64,000 nt of DNA, from positions 248,001-312,000 of the forward strand of contig CBDAQR010000003.1 of the NCBI GenBank assembly GCA_965199055.1, written 5' to 3'. Under the pieces are notes generated by a model that was not told where the DNA came from, ran no database searches, and saw only the letters and a program-made list of their open reading frames with translations. Numbering within the stretch: the stretch's first letter is position 1; every line of letters starts with the position of its first letter. Source of the stretch: CBDAQR01 sp965199055 (GTDB taxonomy: Bacteria > Pseudomonadota > Gammaproteobacteria > Pseudomonadales > Halieaceae). A program made the translations under genes and the position numbers. Positions 26,554-35,648 of the stretch are shown piece by piece.

Positions 26554-27918
26554 ATGTCCGTGGACCAGACCGGCCAACTCAAGGCTATCGACCAGTCGCA
26601 CCACCTGCACCCCTTCACCGATCTGCAGGCTTACAGTTCCAAAGGCGGGCTCATCGTGTCTCGCGCCGAAGATGTGTACATCTATGACTCTGAGGGCAAC
26701 AAGATTCTCGACGGCATGTCGGGCCTGTGGTGTTGCAATCTGGGTTACACCCAGCCCGCCATCGTCGAGGCCGTTCACCAGCAGATGCAGGAGTTGCCCT
26801 ACTACAACAATTTCTTCAATTGCTCGAATCAGCCCTCGCTGGAGATGGCCAAAGCGCTTGCGGAAGTAACACCCGAAGGCTTTAACCACGTGTTCTTCAC
26901 CAACTCCGGTTCTGAGGCGAACGACACCAATATCCGCCTGGTGCACCGCTATTACGACCTGCTGGGCAAGCCACAGAAGAAACAGATCATCAGCCGCAAG
27001 AATGCCTATCACGGCTCGACCATCGCTGCGGCATCGCTGGGCGGCATGGACTACATGCACAAGCAGTTTACGGGTATCGATTATGTGCATTACATCAATC
27101 AGCCCCACTGGTTCGTCAACGGCGGTGACCTGAGCAAAGAGGAGTACGGCATTGCGGTGGCGCGCGAGCTCGAAGCAAAGATTGACGAGATTGGCGAGGA
27201 CAAGGTAGCGGCGTTTATCGCCGAGCCCGTCCAAGGCGCCGGCGGCGTCATCATCCCGCCATCCACCTACTGGCCAGAGATTCAACGGATTTGCGACGAG
27301 CGTGACATTCTGCTGATCGCCGATGAGGTGATTTGTGGGTTCGGCAGAACCGGAAATTGGTTTGGCAGTGAAACCTTCGGCATCAAACCCGACCTCATCA
27401 CCTTCGCCAAAGCGGTCACCAATGGTTTCATGCCCCTGGGCGGTGTCATGGTTGGCGACCGGGTTGCCAACGTATTGCTATCCCATGAGGGTGAGTTCGC
27501 CCACGGCCTCACCTATTCGGGTCACCCCGCCTCGTGCGCTGCCGGCCTGGCTACGCTGGATATTCTCAAAAACCAGAACATCATCGAAAACGCGGCCACA
27601 ACCTTGTCTCCGCATTTTCAATCGGGACTTAAGGCATTGGAGGATCATCCGATCGTTGGCGAAGTGCGCGGTGAAGGCATGTTCGCTGCGGTGGAACTGG
27701 TTCGCGACAAAGCCTCACGCGAGCGCCTGGCACCCGAAAGCGAGGGTGCCGTATTTTGTCGCAACACCGCCGTCAGCAACGGGCTGATGGTGCGTCAAAC
27801 CGGCGATGCCATGATCACTGCCCCGCCACTGGTTTGCAGCACTGAACAAATCGATTTCTTGCTCGAAGTGTTGGGTCGCGCCCTTGATGAGACCGCAGCC
27901 CACTACGGCGTCGGTTAG
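26554..27918 (+). CDS. spuC: Putrescine:pyruvate aminotransferase (class III, SpuC-like)
   Basis: A 454-residue omega-aminotransferase. PLP lysine is Lys286 in DLITFAKAVTNGFMPLGG; NSGSEANDTNIRL and AEPVQGAGGVI bind phosphate and cofactor, and the first 60 residues (HHLHPFTDLQ, LDGMSGLWCCNLGY) match SpuC from Pseudomonas as I recall it. SpuC deaminates putrescine to 4-aminobutanal in polyamine catabolism. A beta-alanine or GABA transaminase is a less likely alternative. Good ribosome site GGAG before ATG 26554. Divergent from the ureohydrolase whose product it could consume. Confidence 0.9.
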   Translation: MSVDQTGQLKAIDQSHHLHPFTDLQAYSSKGGLIVSRAEDVYIYDSEGNKILDGMSGLWCCNLGYTQPAIVEAVHQQMQELPYYNNFFNCSNQPSLEMAKALAEVTPEGFNHVFFTNSGSEANDTNIRLVHRYYDLLGKPQKKQIISRKNAYHGSTIAAASLGGMDYMHKQFTGIDYVHYINQPHWFVNGGDLSKEEYGIAVARELEAKIDEIGEDKVAAFIAEPVQGAGGVIIPPSTYWPEIQRICDERDILLIADEVICGFGRTGNWFGSETFGIKPDLITFAKAVTNGFMPLGGVMVGDRVANVLLSHEGEFAHGLTYSGHPASCAAGLATLDILKNQNIIENAATTLSPHFQSGLKALEDHPIVGEVRGEGMFAAVELVRDKASRERLAPESEGAVFCRNTAVSNGLMVRQTGDAMITAPPLVCSTEQIDFLLEVLGRALDETAAHYGVG

Positions 27919-27952
27919 CTCTCCTGTAAACAGCCCTGAGCGCGGGAGAGCA

Positions 27953-30900
27953 TCAGCTCTCCTGTAGAGTGAACAGCTGAGTGTTGCCACCCTTGGCGAC
28001 CACATTATCGGTGCGTGTTTTCTCCGTGGCAAAGCGCAGCAAATAGTGGGGTCCGCCAGCCTTGGGACCGGTGCCTGACAAGCCCTGGCCGCCGAACGGA
28101 TTCACACCCACTACGGCGCCGACCATATTGCGGTTGATATAGGTATTACCCACCCGTGTCTGACTGAAGATGTCCCTGGCAAAGCCGTCAATACGGCTGT
28201 GCACACCGAGCGTCAGTCCGTAGCCGGAGGCATTGATATCAGCAATCACTTGGGGAACCTCATCGACCTTGTAGCGAATCACATGCAGTATGGGGCCGAA
28301 GACTTCCCTCGGTAGTTGCTTCAATGACTGAATCTCGAACACTTCCGGCCCAAAAAAGTAGCCCCGTCCAATACCTTCCGGACGATTACAGCTAGCGAGC
28401 AATTTGGCCTCCTCACGCATGCGCTCCGAATGCTGTTCTAACATCTGGCGCGCTTCAAGATCGATCACCGGCCCAATATCAGTCGACAGCGCCGCCGGGT
28501 CGCCCAGCTTCAATTCACGCATGGCACCGGCAAGCATATCGATAATCCCATCGGCCACATCTTCCTGCAGGTAAATCACCCGCAATGCCGAGCAACGCTG
28601 TCCAGCGCTCTGAAATGCAGAGGTCACCACATCGTCCACCACCTGTTCCGGTAATGCGGTGGCATCAACCAACATCACATTGAGGCCTCCGGTTTCGGCA
28701 ATCAGCGGCGCTATGGGTCCATCGCGCTCTGCCAACTGCCGGTTTATCAGCTTCGCTGTTTCGGTGGAGCCGGTAAATGCCACACCAGTCACGCGCTGGT
28801 CGGCCACCAACTGACCACCCACTCGAGCACCGTCACCTGGCAACAGGTGTAATACCTCACCCGGCACCCCGGCCTCCTGCAGCAGCGCGACCGCTCGCGC
28901 CGCTATCAGCGGTGTCTGCTCAGCCGGTTTCGCAACCACAGCGTTGCCCGCCGCCAGTGCCGCCGCGACCTGGCCGACAAAAATAGCCAGTGGGAAATTC
29001 CAGGGACTCACACAAAGAAATACGCCTCGCCCATGCAGCGACAGTTCATTAATTTCACCGGTTGGGCCCGGCAAAACACTAGGTGCAGAAAAATGCAGCC
29101 GCGCCTGTGCCGCGTAGTATCGGCAGAAATCCACGGCCTCACGTACCTCGGATAATGCGTCATCGATAGTGCGACCCGCTTCGCGCACGATCAGACCCAT
29201 GAGTTCAGCGCTATTTGCTTCCAGCAGTTCCGCGGTTCTTTCCAGACAATGCGCACGCCGATCTGCGCCCTGTGCGTCCCAGGCAGGCTGAGCTGCTACC
29301 GCGGCAGTGAGCGCCGCATCAATATGCTCGTGAGTTGCTTCGATGACCTGTCCGACTTCTCGATCCGGCGCCGCGGGGTTAAGAACGGCAAGTTTTTCTC
29401 CGGGCAACCAACGGCCATTGACGATCGGTGCTGCCAGGTACTCCTTTTTCTCGACCGCTGTCATTTGTTCCAACAACGGCACCACCTCCAGCGGTTCAGC
29501 CAGGTCGATGCCGCTGGCATTGAGCCAGGGGGCAGCTTCATCACGATAGAGCTGGCGCGGCACCGGGATTTGCGAATGCCGGCCCAGTGGCTGCTCTGCT
29601 ACCTGGCTAATCGGGTCGGCCAGCAGTTCTTGCGCCGGTACCTTGGCATCCAGAAAGCGATTGACAAAGGAGCTGTTGGCGCCATTTTCCAACAGGCGAC
29701 GTACCAGGTAGGGCAGCAGATCCTTGTGGTTACCGATCGGCGCGTAAACACGAACGGCAGTGCCGGGTTGATGATCTTGTACTTCATCGTAAAGCAGATG
29801 ACCCATGCCATGCAGGCGCTGGAACTCAAACTGCGCGCCGCTGTTGGTCAGCTCCTGCACCAGGGCTACCGTGTGGGCGTTATGCGTAGCAAACTGAGGA
29901 AAAATAACGTCCTGCGCCGCCAAGAGTTTTTCCGCACAAAGCTGGTAAGACACATCGCTGTGGCACTTACGGGTGAACACCGGGTAGTCGGCCAGACCCT
30001 GCTCCTGGGCATGTTTGATCTCACCATCCCAGTAGGCGCCTTTCACCAAACGTACCATCAGGCGGCGACCGGTGTCGCGCCCAAGGGCGATCAGCCATTC
30101 GGCCACATGCCAGGCGCGCTTCTGGTAAGCCTGCAGCACAAAACCCAGGCCGTCCCATTCGGCCAGTTCCGGATCACGAGCCAAGGCTTCAAATAGATCC
30201 AGTGAGATATCGAGCCGATCAGCCTCCTCGGCGTCGATGCTGAAACCCATGCCACCGGCCTTTGCCATCATGGCCAATTCCCGCACTTTTGGCAGCAATT
30301 CTTCCATCACCCTTTTCTTCTGCCGGTAGGCATAACGGGGGTGCAGGGCCGACAGCTTGACGGAGATGCCGTTCGCATCAATCACGGAGTCTTCCCGCAC
30401 CGTTGCGCTGATCGAGCGAATGGCCATGGCGTAGGCTTCGAAGTAGCGCTCCGCATCCTCCATGGTACGCGCACCCTCGCCTAACATATCGAAGGAGAAG
30501 CGCGTGCCCGGTCGGTTGCCCGCCGTTCCCTTCTGCAGACCCTCCTCGATAGTTCGGCCCAATACATACTGGCCGCCCATGATCCGCATCGCCTGCAATA
30601 CAGCCTGTCGCACCACCGGTTCACCCAGCGAACTCACCAGCCGCCGGACCCAGCCAGCAGTGTCACCCGTGATTTCGTCTTCCAAGCGTACGACTCGACC
30701 TGTGAGCATCAGGCCCCAGACGGAGGCATTCACAAAACCGGAACTGGACTTGCCCTTGTGAGAGCTCCAGTCTCCACTGTGTATTTTCTCCGCTATGAGC
30801 TTGTCCGCGGTCTCTTCGTCCGGCACACGCAACAGGGCCTCCGCCAGGCACATAAGGGCAATACCTTCATTATTGGACAGGCCGAATTCCTGCAGGAATG

Positions 30901-31081
30901 CATCCAGGGTACCCGCTTTATGACTCTTGGCCCTGCAGGCCTCGACCAAGTCCACCGCACGCTGCTCCACGGCCTGCAGTTGCTCTGCAGAAAGGGCTGT
31001 AGACTGGCAGAGATGCTCAATAAGCTGCTTCTCGTCAGCGCAGGTGGTTTCACGGATAGTGTGTCGAAGCGTGTCCAGCAT
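27953..31081 (-). CDS. putA: Bifunctional proline dehydrogenase / P5C dehydrogenase PutA, without DNA-binding domain
   Basis: About 1042 residues. The N-terminal arm leads to the FAD proline dehydrogenase barrel (residues about 140-450, RLVKGAYWDGEIKHAQ; EFQRLHGMGHLLYDEV). The NAD-linked P5C dehydrogenase follows at about 530-1000, with the catalytic Glu in IAETGGLNVM and Cys in SAGQRCSALRV. Together they convert proline to glutamate with channelling of P5C. The ribbon-helix-helix domain of E. coli PutA is missing, so it should not self-repress; the divergent Lrp-type gene probably regulates it. I chose ATG 31081 (GAGG eight bases upstream) over the TTG at 31120, which lies within the palindrome. 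Confidence 0.95.
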   Translation of the reverse strand: MLDTLRHTIRETTCADEKQLIEHLCQSTALSAEQLQAVEQRAVDLVEACRAKSHKAGTLDAFLQEFGLSNNEGIALMCLAEALLRVPDEETADKLIAEKIHSGDWSSHKGKSSSGFVNASVWGLMLTGRVVRLEDEITGDTAGWVRRLVSSLGEPVVRQAVLQAMRIMGGQYVLGRTIEEGLQKGTAGNRPGTRFSFDMLGEGARTMEDAERYFEAYAMAIRSISATVREDSVIDANGISVKLSALHPRYAYRQKKRVMEELLPKVRELAMMAKAGGMGFSIDAEEADRLDISLDLFEALARDPELAEWDGLGFVLQAYQKRAWHVAEWLIALGRDTGRRLMVRLVKGAYWDGEIKHAQEQGLADYPVFTRKCHSDVSYQLCAEKLLAAQDVIFPQFATHNAHTVALVQELTNSGAQFEFQRLHGMGHLLYDEVQDHQPGTAVRVYAPIGNHKDLLPYLVRRLLENGANSSFVNRFLDAKVPAQELLADPISQVAEQPLGRHSQIPVPRQLYRDEAAPWLNASGIDLAEPLEVVPLLEQMTAVEKKEYLAAPIVNGRWLPGEKLAVLNPAAPDREVGQVIEATHEHIDAALTAAVAAQPAWDAQGADRRAHCLERTAELLEANSAELMGLIVREAGRTIDDALSEVREAVDFCRYYAAQARLHFSAPSVLPGPTGEINELSLHGRGVFLCVSPWNFPLAIFVGQVAAALAAGNAVVAKPAEQTPLIAARAVALLQEAGVPGEVLHLLPGDGARVGGQLVADQRVTGVAFTGSTETAKLINRQLAERDGPIAPLIAETGGLNVMLVDATALPEQVVDDVVTSAFQSAGQRCSALRVIYLQEDVADGIIDMLAGAMRELKLGDPAALSTDIGPVIDLEARQMLEQHSERMREEAKLLASCNRPEGIGRGYFFGPEVFEIQSLKQLPREVFGPILHVIRYKVDEVPQVIADINASGYGLTLGVHSRIDGFARDIFSQTRVGNTYINRNMVGAVVGVNPFGGQGLSGTGPKAGGPHYLLRFATEKTRTDNVVAKGGNTQLFTLQES

Positions 31082-31097
31082 GGTTGATACCTCGTAC

Positions 31098-31137
31098 GGG
31101 ATATTTGGTGTATTTTCCAAATATTTCCCGATATTTG
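31098..31137. promoter_or_regulatory. Inverted repeat between putA and Lrp-type regulator, candidate operator
   Basis: ATATTTGG (31101-31108) and CCAAATAT (31117-31124) form a perfect 8-base inverted repeat around an 8-base AT-rich spacer; flanking CGGGA and TCCCG extend it imperfectly. A third copy, CGATATTTG, lies at 31129-31137. It sits just upstream of the putA ribosome site, a fitting place for an Lrp/AsnC-type regulator to act on both genes. Confidence 0.6.
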
Positions 31138-31202
31138 TCTCCGAATTTGCTATAAATACAGAATATTCACCTGTTTAAATCACGTTTACAGAATTTTATT
31201 CT

Positions 31203-31679
31203 ATGCCCGAAATTGCCCGCCAACTCGATCGCACCGATCGACGCATTCTTAAGTTATTGCAGGAGGACGGCCGCCTGTCCAATGTCGATCTGGCGCAGCA
31301 AGTTGGCCTGAGCCCCACGCCCTGCCTGGAACGGGTACGCAAGTTGGAGCGCGAGGGGTTTATACGGGGTTACGTGGCCTTAGCCGACCCTGAGCTTCTC
31401 AATGCCAATACGGTCGCGTTCATCCAGGTATCCCTGAGCAACACCAGCACCGAAAATTTGCGTCAGTTCAATCGCGAGATGAATCAGCTAGTAGAGGTAG
31501 AGGCCTGTCACATGGTGGCCGGGGGCTTTGATTATCTGCTGAAAATTCGCTGCGCCGATATGCAGCATTACCAGCGGTTCCTGGGCGAGCAGCTCGCCAA
31601 CATACCCCTGGTTGCGCAAACGCACACTTACGTGGTCATCGAAGAGGTGAAATCGGAGACCGCTATTCCGATTGTGTAG
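31203..31679 (+). CDS. Lrp/AsnC family transcriptional regulator, probable proline-catabolism regulator
   Basis: A 158-residue protein with the N-terminal winged helix-turn-helix (RRILKLLQEDGRLSNVDLAQ, recognition helix near SPTPCLERVRKLE) and the C-terminal alpha-beta RAM domain that binds an amino acid and forms octamers (VEACHMVAGGFDYLLKI). Length is standard. Being divergent from putA across a 121-base region with an inverted repeat, it is probably the proline-responsive activator of putA, like PutR of alphaproteobacteria. The ligand is inferred from position, not seen. Its end overlaps the convergent membrane protein gene by 17 bases. Confidence 0.93.
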   Translation: MPEIARQLDRTDRRILKLLQEDGRLSNVDLAQQVGLSPTPCLERVRKLEREGFIRGYVALADPELLNANTVAFIQVSLSNTSTENLRQFNREMNQLVEVEACHMVAGGFDYLLKIRCADMQHYQRFLGEQLANIPLVAQTHTYVVIEEVKSETAIPIV

Positions 31680-31923
31680 AAGATCGGCGCATCAGCTTCC
31701 ATAGACCAATCAGAGAAGCCCCAATCCAGAACAGCTCGATCACAAAGCTGGCCAGATTGAAGGTGTACAGCAAACTAATCAGCAGAAAGGTCGCGCCGAA
31801 AAGGTTGAGCAGATTGTAGGCCAAGCCCTTCGGGTCGATCTTTTCCAACTGCAGCAGATAATAGGCCAGCACCACCAGAGCGGTGCCGGTCATGCCGATA
31901 AGGTCTGTATAAAAGGTGCTCAT
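31663..31923 (-). CDS. CBU_0592-like small membrane protein
   Basis: An 86-residue protein with three hydrophobic helices (about residues 6-24, 34-52 and 56-76). Sequence features such as GMTGTALVVLAYYLLQ and NLLNLFGATFLLISLLY match the CBU_0592-type family of small inner-membrane proteins of unknown function, distantly related in fold to SemiSWEET-like transporters by helix count only. It is followed 18 bases later by rubredoxin on the same strand, hence probably co-transcribed. GGGGGT precedes its ATG. Confidence 0.8.
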   Translation of the reverse strand: MSTFYTDLIGMTGTALVVLAYYLLQLEKIDPKGLAYNLLNLFGATFLLISLLYTFNLASFVIELFWIGASLIGLWKLMRRSSTQSE

Positions 31924-31941
31924 ACCCCCAGATCGGGGAGC

Positions 31942-32121
31942 TTATTCCTCGAACAGGTCGAAGTCGGTTTTGCTGATCCCACAGTCAGGACACTCCCAGT
32001 CATCGGGAATGTCTTCCCAGCGGGTGCCGGGAGGAATGCCATCGTCGGGCAGGCCCTCGGCCTCGTCGTAAATAAACCCGCAAATCACGCATTCGTACTT
32101 CTTGAAATCACCGTCGCTCAT
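31942..32121 (-). CDS. Rubredoxin
   Basis: A 59-residue iron protein. Four cysteines bind one iron: Cys11 and Cys14 in YECVICGFIYDE, and Cys44 and Cys47 in DWECPDCGISK, with the conserved aromatic and acidic residues in between (GIPPGTRWEDIPDDW). Rubredoxins are one-electron carriers, for example to alkane hydroxylases or to peroxide/superoxide-reducing enzymes; no such partner is adjacent. Start ATG 32121 with GGAG five bases upstream. It precedes the small membrane protein gene on the same strand. Confidence 0.97.
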   Translation of the reverse strand: MSDGDFKKYECVICGFIYDEAEGLPDDGIPPGTRWEDIPDDWECPDCGISKTDFDLFEE

Positions 32122-32214
32122 TAAATCTCCACCCTGAGTTTTCGCTACAAGCGCTCCACTATAACCCAGTCATGCAGCGCTTTACACGATTGGGAAGCCC
32201 GCGGCCGAGCCCGA

Positions 32215-32958
32215 TCAAATTTCTGAACTGAACTTAAGCTGGTAACCGTTTCCAACGGGCGCCGCCATGAGTTGAAGCGCACTGCCGATCTCCGCATTGA
32301 ATCCGGACTCGCTGGTCAGCAGTACATCAACGGCGTAGCTGCGACCGTTCAGTGTCACCTCGCCGCTTACTTCGACGGGGCCCGACAGCGTACTGATCTG
32401 CCCCGCCACCTGCATCGGGCCGGTGACCGTATACTCCAACACATAATCGCCCAGCGCCTGACCACCGCTGTTGCCGATCCAATAGGCGCGCTGCCACACC
32501 AATCGGCCACTGCCCGAAACTGGCTCCCTGTTTTCCAGCTGCATATCGTTGACGAGCACATTCAGGTCGCCCAGCAACTGAATCGGTAGCCATTGCTTGA
32601 CCAGGCTGGCGGAGAAGCTGGTGTCGACCGAACGTAATCGCATACTGCCGAACGCCGAAACACTGGCATCCATCTGCAGCCGCTGCGAACCCCACTCCCC
32701 CTCGAGCTCGATGCGCGGCGACAGGACCAGCAAGGACCAGGGCGACAATTGCCACTCAACGCTGCCCAACTGGAGCCAGCCGTTGCCCAGGTTTACAGCG
32801 GCGCTGGTAGCGGCGCCGCTCCAGATAGAGCCGGAGTAACCACTCATATAAACCTGATTGGCGGGCACAAAATACGCGATAAGACGGGCCGGTGCAGTTA
32901 CCAACAAAACCAATAGCAAGAGACCGGCAGCCGCTGCCGGGAGGACGATACGATTCAT
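32215..32958 (-). CDS. gspN: Type II secretion system protein N
   Basis: A 247-residue protein with one N-terminal hydrophobic helix (residues 4-24) and a beta-rich periplasmic domain (VEWQLSPWSLLVLSPRIELEGEW; GPVEVSGEVTLNG). GspN is an accessory inner-membrane component whose role is not fully settled. Last gene of the T2SS operon, starting one base after the gspM stop. No terminator was clear downstream. Confidence 0.88.
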   Translation of the reverse strand: MNRIVLPAAAAGLLLLVLLVTAPARLIAYFVPANQVYMSGYSGSIWSGAATSAAVNLGNGWLQLGSVEWQLSPWSLLVLSPRIELEGEWGSQRLQMDASVSAFGSMRLRSVDTSFSASLVKQWLPIQLLGDLNVLVNDMQLENREPVSGSGRLVWQRAYWIGNSGGQALGDYVLEYTVTGPMQVAGQISTLSGPVEVSGEVTLNGRSYAVDVLLTSESGFNAEIGSALQLMAAPVGNGYQLKFSSEI

Positions 32959-32959
32959 A

Positions 32960-33430
32960 TCAGGCGCTCTGCCCCAACCGAATGGTGGCCTTCACCATGC
33001 CGCCGCCGTCGCCCTGATTGATTGCCACTTCCCGCAGCAAAATCCCGTCCATCGCTTCCACCTGGTGCAGCCATCTCATCAGATCCGTAAACGCTACGTT
33101 CTCGAAACGAATCTGGGTTTCTCCCCTTGAGTTGGGCTGGATGCGGGTGGGCCGTATGCCGAAACTATTAGTGGAACTATTGATCAGCTGGTTCATGTTC
33201 ACGCGGCGTGTACTGCTACGTCCGGCATCGATTTCTTGCAATTCTCCCGCCATCGCCTGCACACGCACCAATTGTTCGGCCACAGCGACATTGCGTAACG
33301 CCATCTCATCGCGACTGTTCGATAGCGGCTGCCAAACAGCTACCAATAGCAGATACAGGATAATGGCGGCAGCAGCAGCCAACAGGTAAATCTGCTCACG
33401 CTGGGTCAGGTTTTGAAACCACTGCTTCAC
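32960..33430 (-). CDS. gspM: Type II secretion system protein M
   Basis: A 156-residue bitopic protein: short cytoplasmic N-terminus (KQWFQNLTQREQ), one helix at about 14-30 (IYLLAAAAAIILYLLLVAVW), then a periplasmic ferredoxin-like domain. GspM pairs with GspL in the assembly platform of the secretion machine. Its ATG overlaps the gspL stop by four bases. Confidence 0.9.
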   Translation of the reverse strand: MKQWFQNLTQREQIYLLAAAAAIILYLLLVAVWQPLSNSRDEMALRNVAVAEQLVRVQAMAGELQEIDAGRSSTRRVNMNQLINSSTNSFGIRPTRIQPNSRGETQIRFENVAFTDLMRWLHQVEAMDGILLREVAINQGDGGGMVKATIRLGQSA

Positions 33431-34629
33431 GCGCGCTTCTCCTTCACCTTGAGACGTGCCCGCACCGTGTTGCCCTGAGTGTTGCTGTTTTCCATCTGCG
33501 CCTCGAGGCCAGCCGCGTCCATACGCGTTCGAATCGCTTCCACGGCTTTGAAATCGGGAACGACAATATTCAGGCGTACATCGCCCACCTTGTCGTTGAA
33601 ATTAATGCTGGTGAGTTGGGCCCCCTTTTCGGCTTGTACTGCCCGACCAATTTTGTCCAGCAGCGGCATGAACATGGCGCCCTCGCCGCCGCCACGCAGC
33701 TCATCCAATTTGCGTTTGAGTTGCCGCTCGGGATCTACCACAGCACCCTGTGGTACGACCTCACGATAGGCGGCCTCGACCTGCTGGCGCAGCGCCAAGT
33801 TCTGATCTTCAAGCTGGCTGTAGTCTGCCCAGGTGCTTGCCAATTGAAGACCAAACGCGGCGGCAAACAGCCCGGCGACTAATCGCGACTGGCGCCACCA
33901 GCGCTTTAGTGGAAGGCTGGGACCGTAATCGCCCTGGCGCAGATTAAGGCTGCTCTTGGTATCGGCCCCCAGCATGAGCGCTGTCGCAAAGTCGCCTGTG
34001 CGCCACTGCACTAGCGCCTGAAGCGTCTCGGGCAACAGCGGCTGGTCTGTGGCCTGGTCTTGCCCATAGACAATGACCCGGTCGAACTCCTGTTCGCTGG
34101 CCAGTGCGGCGAGAATCACACTGGCCAATTCTCTCTCGACACTAAAACCCTGATTGGCGGCGCTACGCACGATAATCGAATCGGGTTCGATCACGATGCA
34201 CAATTCTCCGTCTTGCCACGGCAGTAGTAACGGCTCCGGTATCCAGAACGGCAGGTCGGGTAAATCGGCGAGTCGCTCACGCCACTCCAGCATGCACTCA
34301 TGGGTGCAGGCTGCCACACCCATTTGCAGTCGGCCCAGCGAGCGCGAGGCAAAATGCAGCCCATCAACATCCTCGGCCACGTCCTCCTCCAGCAAGTAAG
34401 GTAGCGACTTGGCGATGTGCCGTTTCTCGGCGGCTGTAAAGGTGACATCACGCAAGGTAACGGCGGCACCGGGAACGGCAAACACTAACGGGGCGCGACG
34501 GGTGGCCGCTGTGGCACGCAAACGCGCTACCTCGACTGTCTCTTGCAGCGAGCGGTATTCCCCGCTACTGCCGGGCGGGTACCAAACCGGCTCCCCCGCA
34601 ACTAACCTGACAACCACGTTTTCCTGCAA
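33427..34629 (-). CDS. gspL: Type II secretion system protein L
   Basis: A 400-residue inner-membrane protein. The cytoplasmic actin-like domain (residues 1-230) recruits the ATPase GspE. A membrane helix at about 245-265 (RLVAGLFAAAFGLQLA) is followed by a short periplasmic coiled segment and ferredoxin-like domain ending in RLKVKEKRA. Length fits the family. It lies 11 bases after gspK and overlaps gspM. Confidence 0.92.
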   Translation of the reverse strand: MQENVVVRLVAGEPVWYPPGSSGEYRSLQETVEVARLRATAATRRAPLVFAVPGAAVTLRDVTFTAAEKRHIAKSLPYLLEEDVAEDVDGLHFASRSLGRLQMGVAACTHECMLEWRERLADLPDLPFWIPEPLLLPWQDGELCIVIEPDSIIVRSAANQGFSVERELASVILAALASEQEFDRVIVYGQDQATDQPLLPETLQALVQWRTGDFATALMLGADTKSSLNLRQGDYGPSLPLKRWWRQSRLVAGLFAAAFGLQLASTWADYSQLEDQNLALRQQVEAAYREVVPQGAVVDPERQLKRKLDELRGGGEGAMFMPLLDKIGRAVQAEKGAQLTSINFNDKVGDVRLNIVVPDFKAVEAIRTRMDAAGLEAQMENSNTQGNTVRARLKVKEKRA

Positions 34630-34640
34630 AATCCGTCCTC

Positions 34641-35648
34641 TTAAATCGTGCCGCTACTGCGAACCATGGCTTGCACAACCTGCCCTTCGCGGCGCAATAC
34701 ACTGTACAAGCGCGTTACCCTGTCGGCAACTTCGACCGTGCCACTGTAGAGAAACCAGCTACTGGTCTCACCCAAGCGCGCCAATAACTCCGGCGCAATC
34801 TCGCTGCCGCCCAACACCGGACCATCGAGCAGCGCTTGCACACTTTCAAAGGGCTCCTCCTCACGCTGCGCCACGAGGGCTTCGCCCTCCTCCAGACTCA
34901 GCGGCGATAAATTGTTCGCTGCATTAATCGTGCGCAACACCGGTGCGGGAGCGGTATGAATATTGATCGTCGCGCCATCACCCCACACGGTTAGATAGGG
35001 CTCGATGGCAAGGTAGAGCTCAGGCGTCATATAGGCAACCAGCCGCAGCTCGCTGACGCTGAGCATGCGACGATTGCCCGTTCGATAGGGTGGAACCTGG
35101 TCGTAGTAGTAGTCGTCTTCCGCCCCAAAATCGCGCGGCTCCTGATCGGCATCGAGCCAGTCCATCAGGGCCTCGGTTATGAGCGTGGCATCCTGCTGAC
35201 TGATTCGTGGCTCCTCCGGCGTTTGTAGTAAACGCACGAACTGTTCCTGGGCGGCAGTAAATCGTTTGCCCTCTGGTGGCGTACCGGCAACGCTGTTGAT
35301 ATTGAATCGCCCCTGCAAATCCTCCAATTGACCGGCCAACCAGCCACCTTCGTCGAGTGCATAGGGTGGGACTTGCTGCGCCCATAATTCGGTGAGGTCA
35401 TCCCGGTTACGCTCGGCTTCCTGATCCAGGCTTTTGTCTTCCTTCAGCGCCAGCCCTGCTAATTCCTCGCCACCCACCAGATACGCCCAGGCTTGCTCGC
35501 CGACAAACGCATTGGCTCCGCGCTTCAGGAACAAGGTGAACTCACTGCTCATGGCGACTACCAGCGTGGTGGCCAGGGCGAACACCAGCATGGCGACAAT
35601 CAGCGCAGCGCCTTGCTGGCGCTTGCGATTAGACACCCGGGATCGCAT
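34641..35648 (-). CDS. gspK: Type II secretion system minor pseudopilin K
   Basis: A 335-residue tip pseudopilin. The leader MRSRVSNRKRQQG is followed by the hydrophobic helix AALIVAMLVFALATTLVV; prepilin peptidase should cut after Gly13. The +5 residue is Val, not Glu, which is the known exception for GspK and helps it sit at the tip with GspI and GspJ. The large globular domain contains INIHTAPAPVLRTI and the acidic metal-binding stretch near DWLDADQEPRDFGAEDDYY. The start overlaps gspJ by 20 bases. Confidence 0.95.
   Translation of the reverse strand: MRSRVSNRKRQQGAALIVAMLVFALATTLVVAMSSEFTLFLKRGANAFVGEQAWAYLVGGEELAGLALKEDKSLDQEAERNRDDLTELWAQQVPPYALDEGGWLAGQLEDLQGRFNINSVAGTPPEGKRFTAAQEQFVRLLQTPEEPRISQQDATLITEALMDWLDADQEPRDFGAEDDYYYDQVPPYRTGNRRMLSVSELRLVAYMTPELYLAIEPYLTVWGDGATINIHTAPAPVLRTINAANNLSPLSLEEGEALVAQREEEPFESVQALLDGPVLGGSEIAPELLARLGETSSWFLYSGTVEVADRVTRLYSVLRREGQVVQAMVRSSGTI

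Noticed and set aside
29249..30196. 315-aa plus-strand ORF
   Set aside because: It is antisense to putA and shows no family motif; typical of open antisense frames in GC-rich genes.
34641..35648. Missing Glu at +5 of GspK as a defect
   Set aside because: GspK proteins normally lack this glutamate; it is a family trait.
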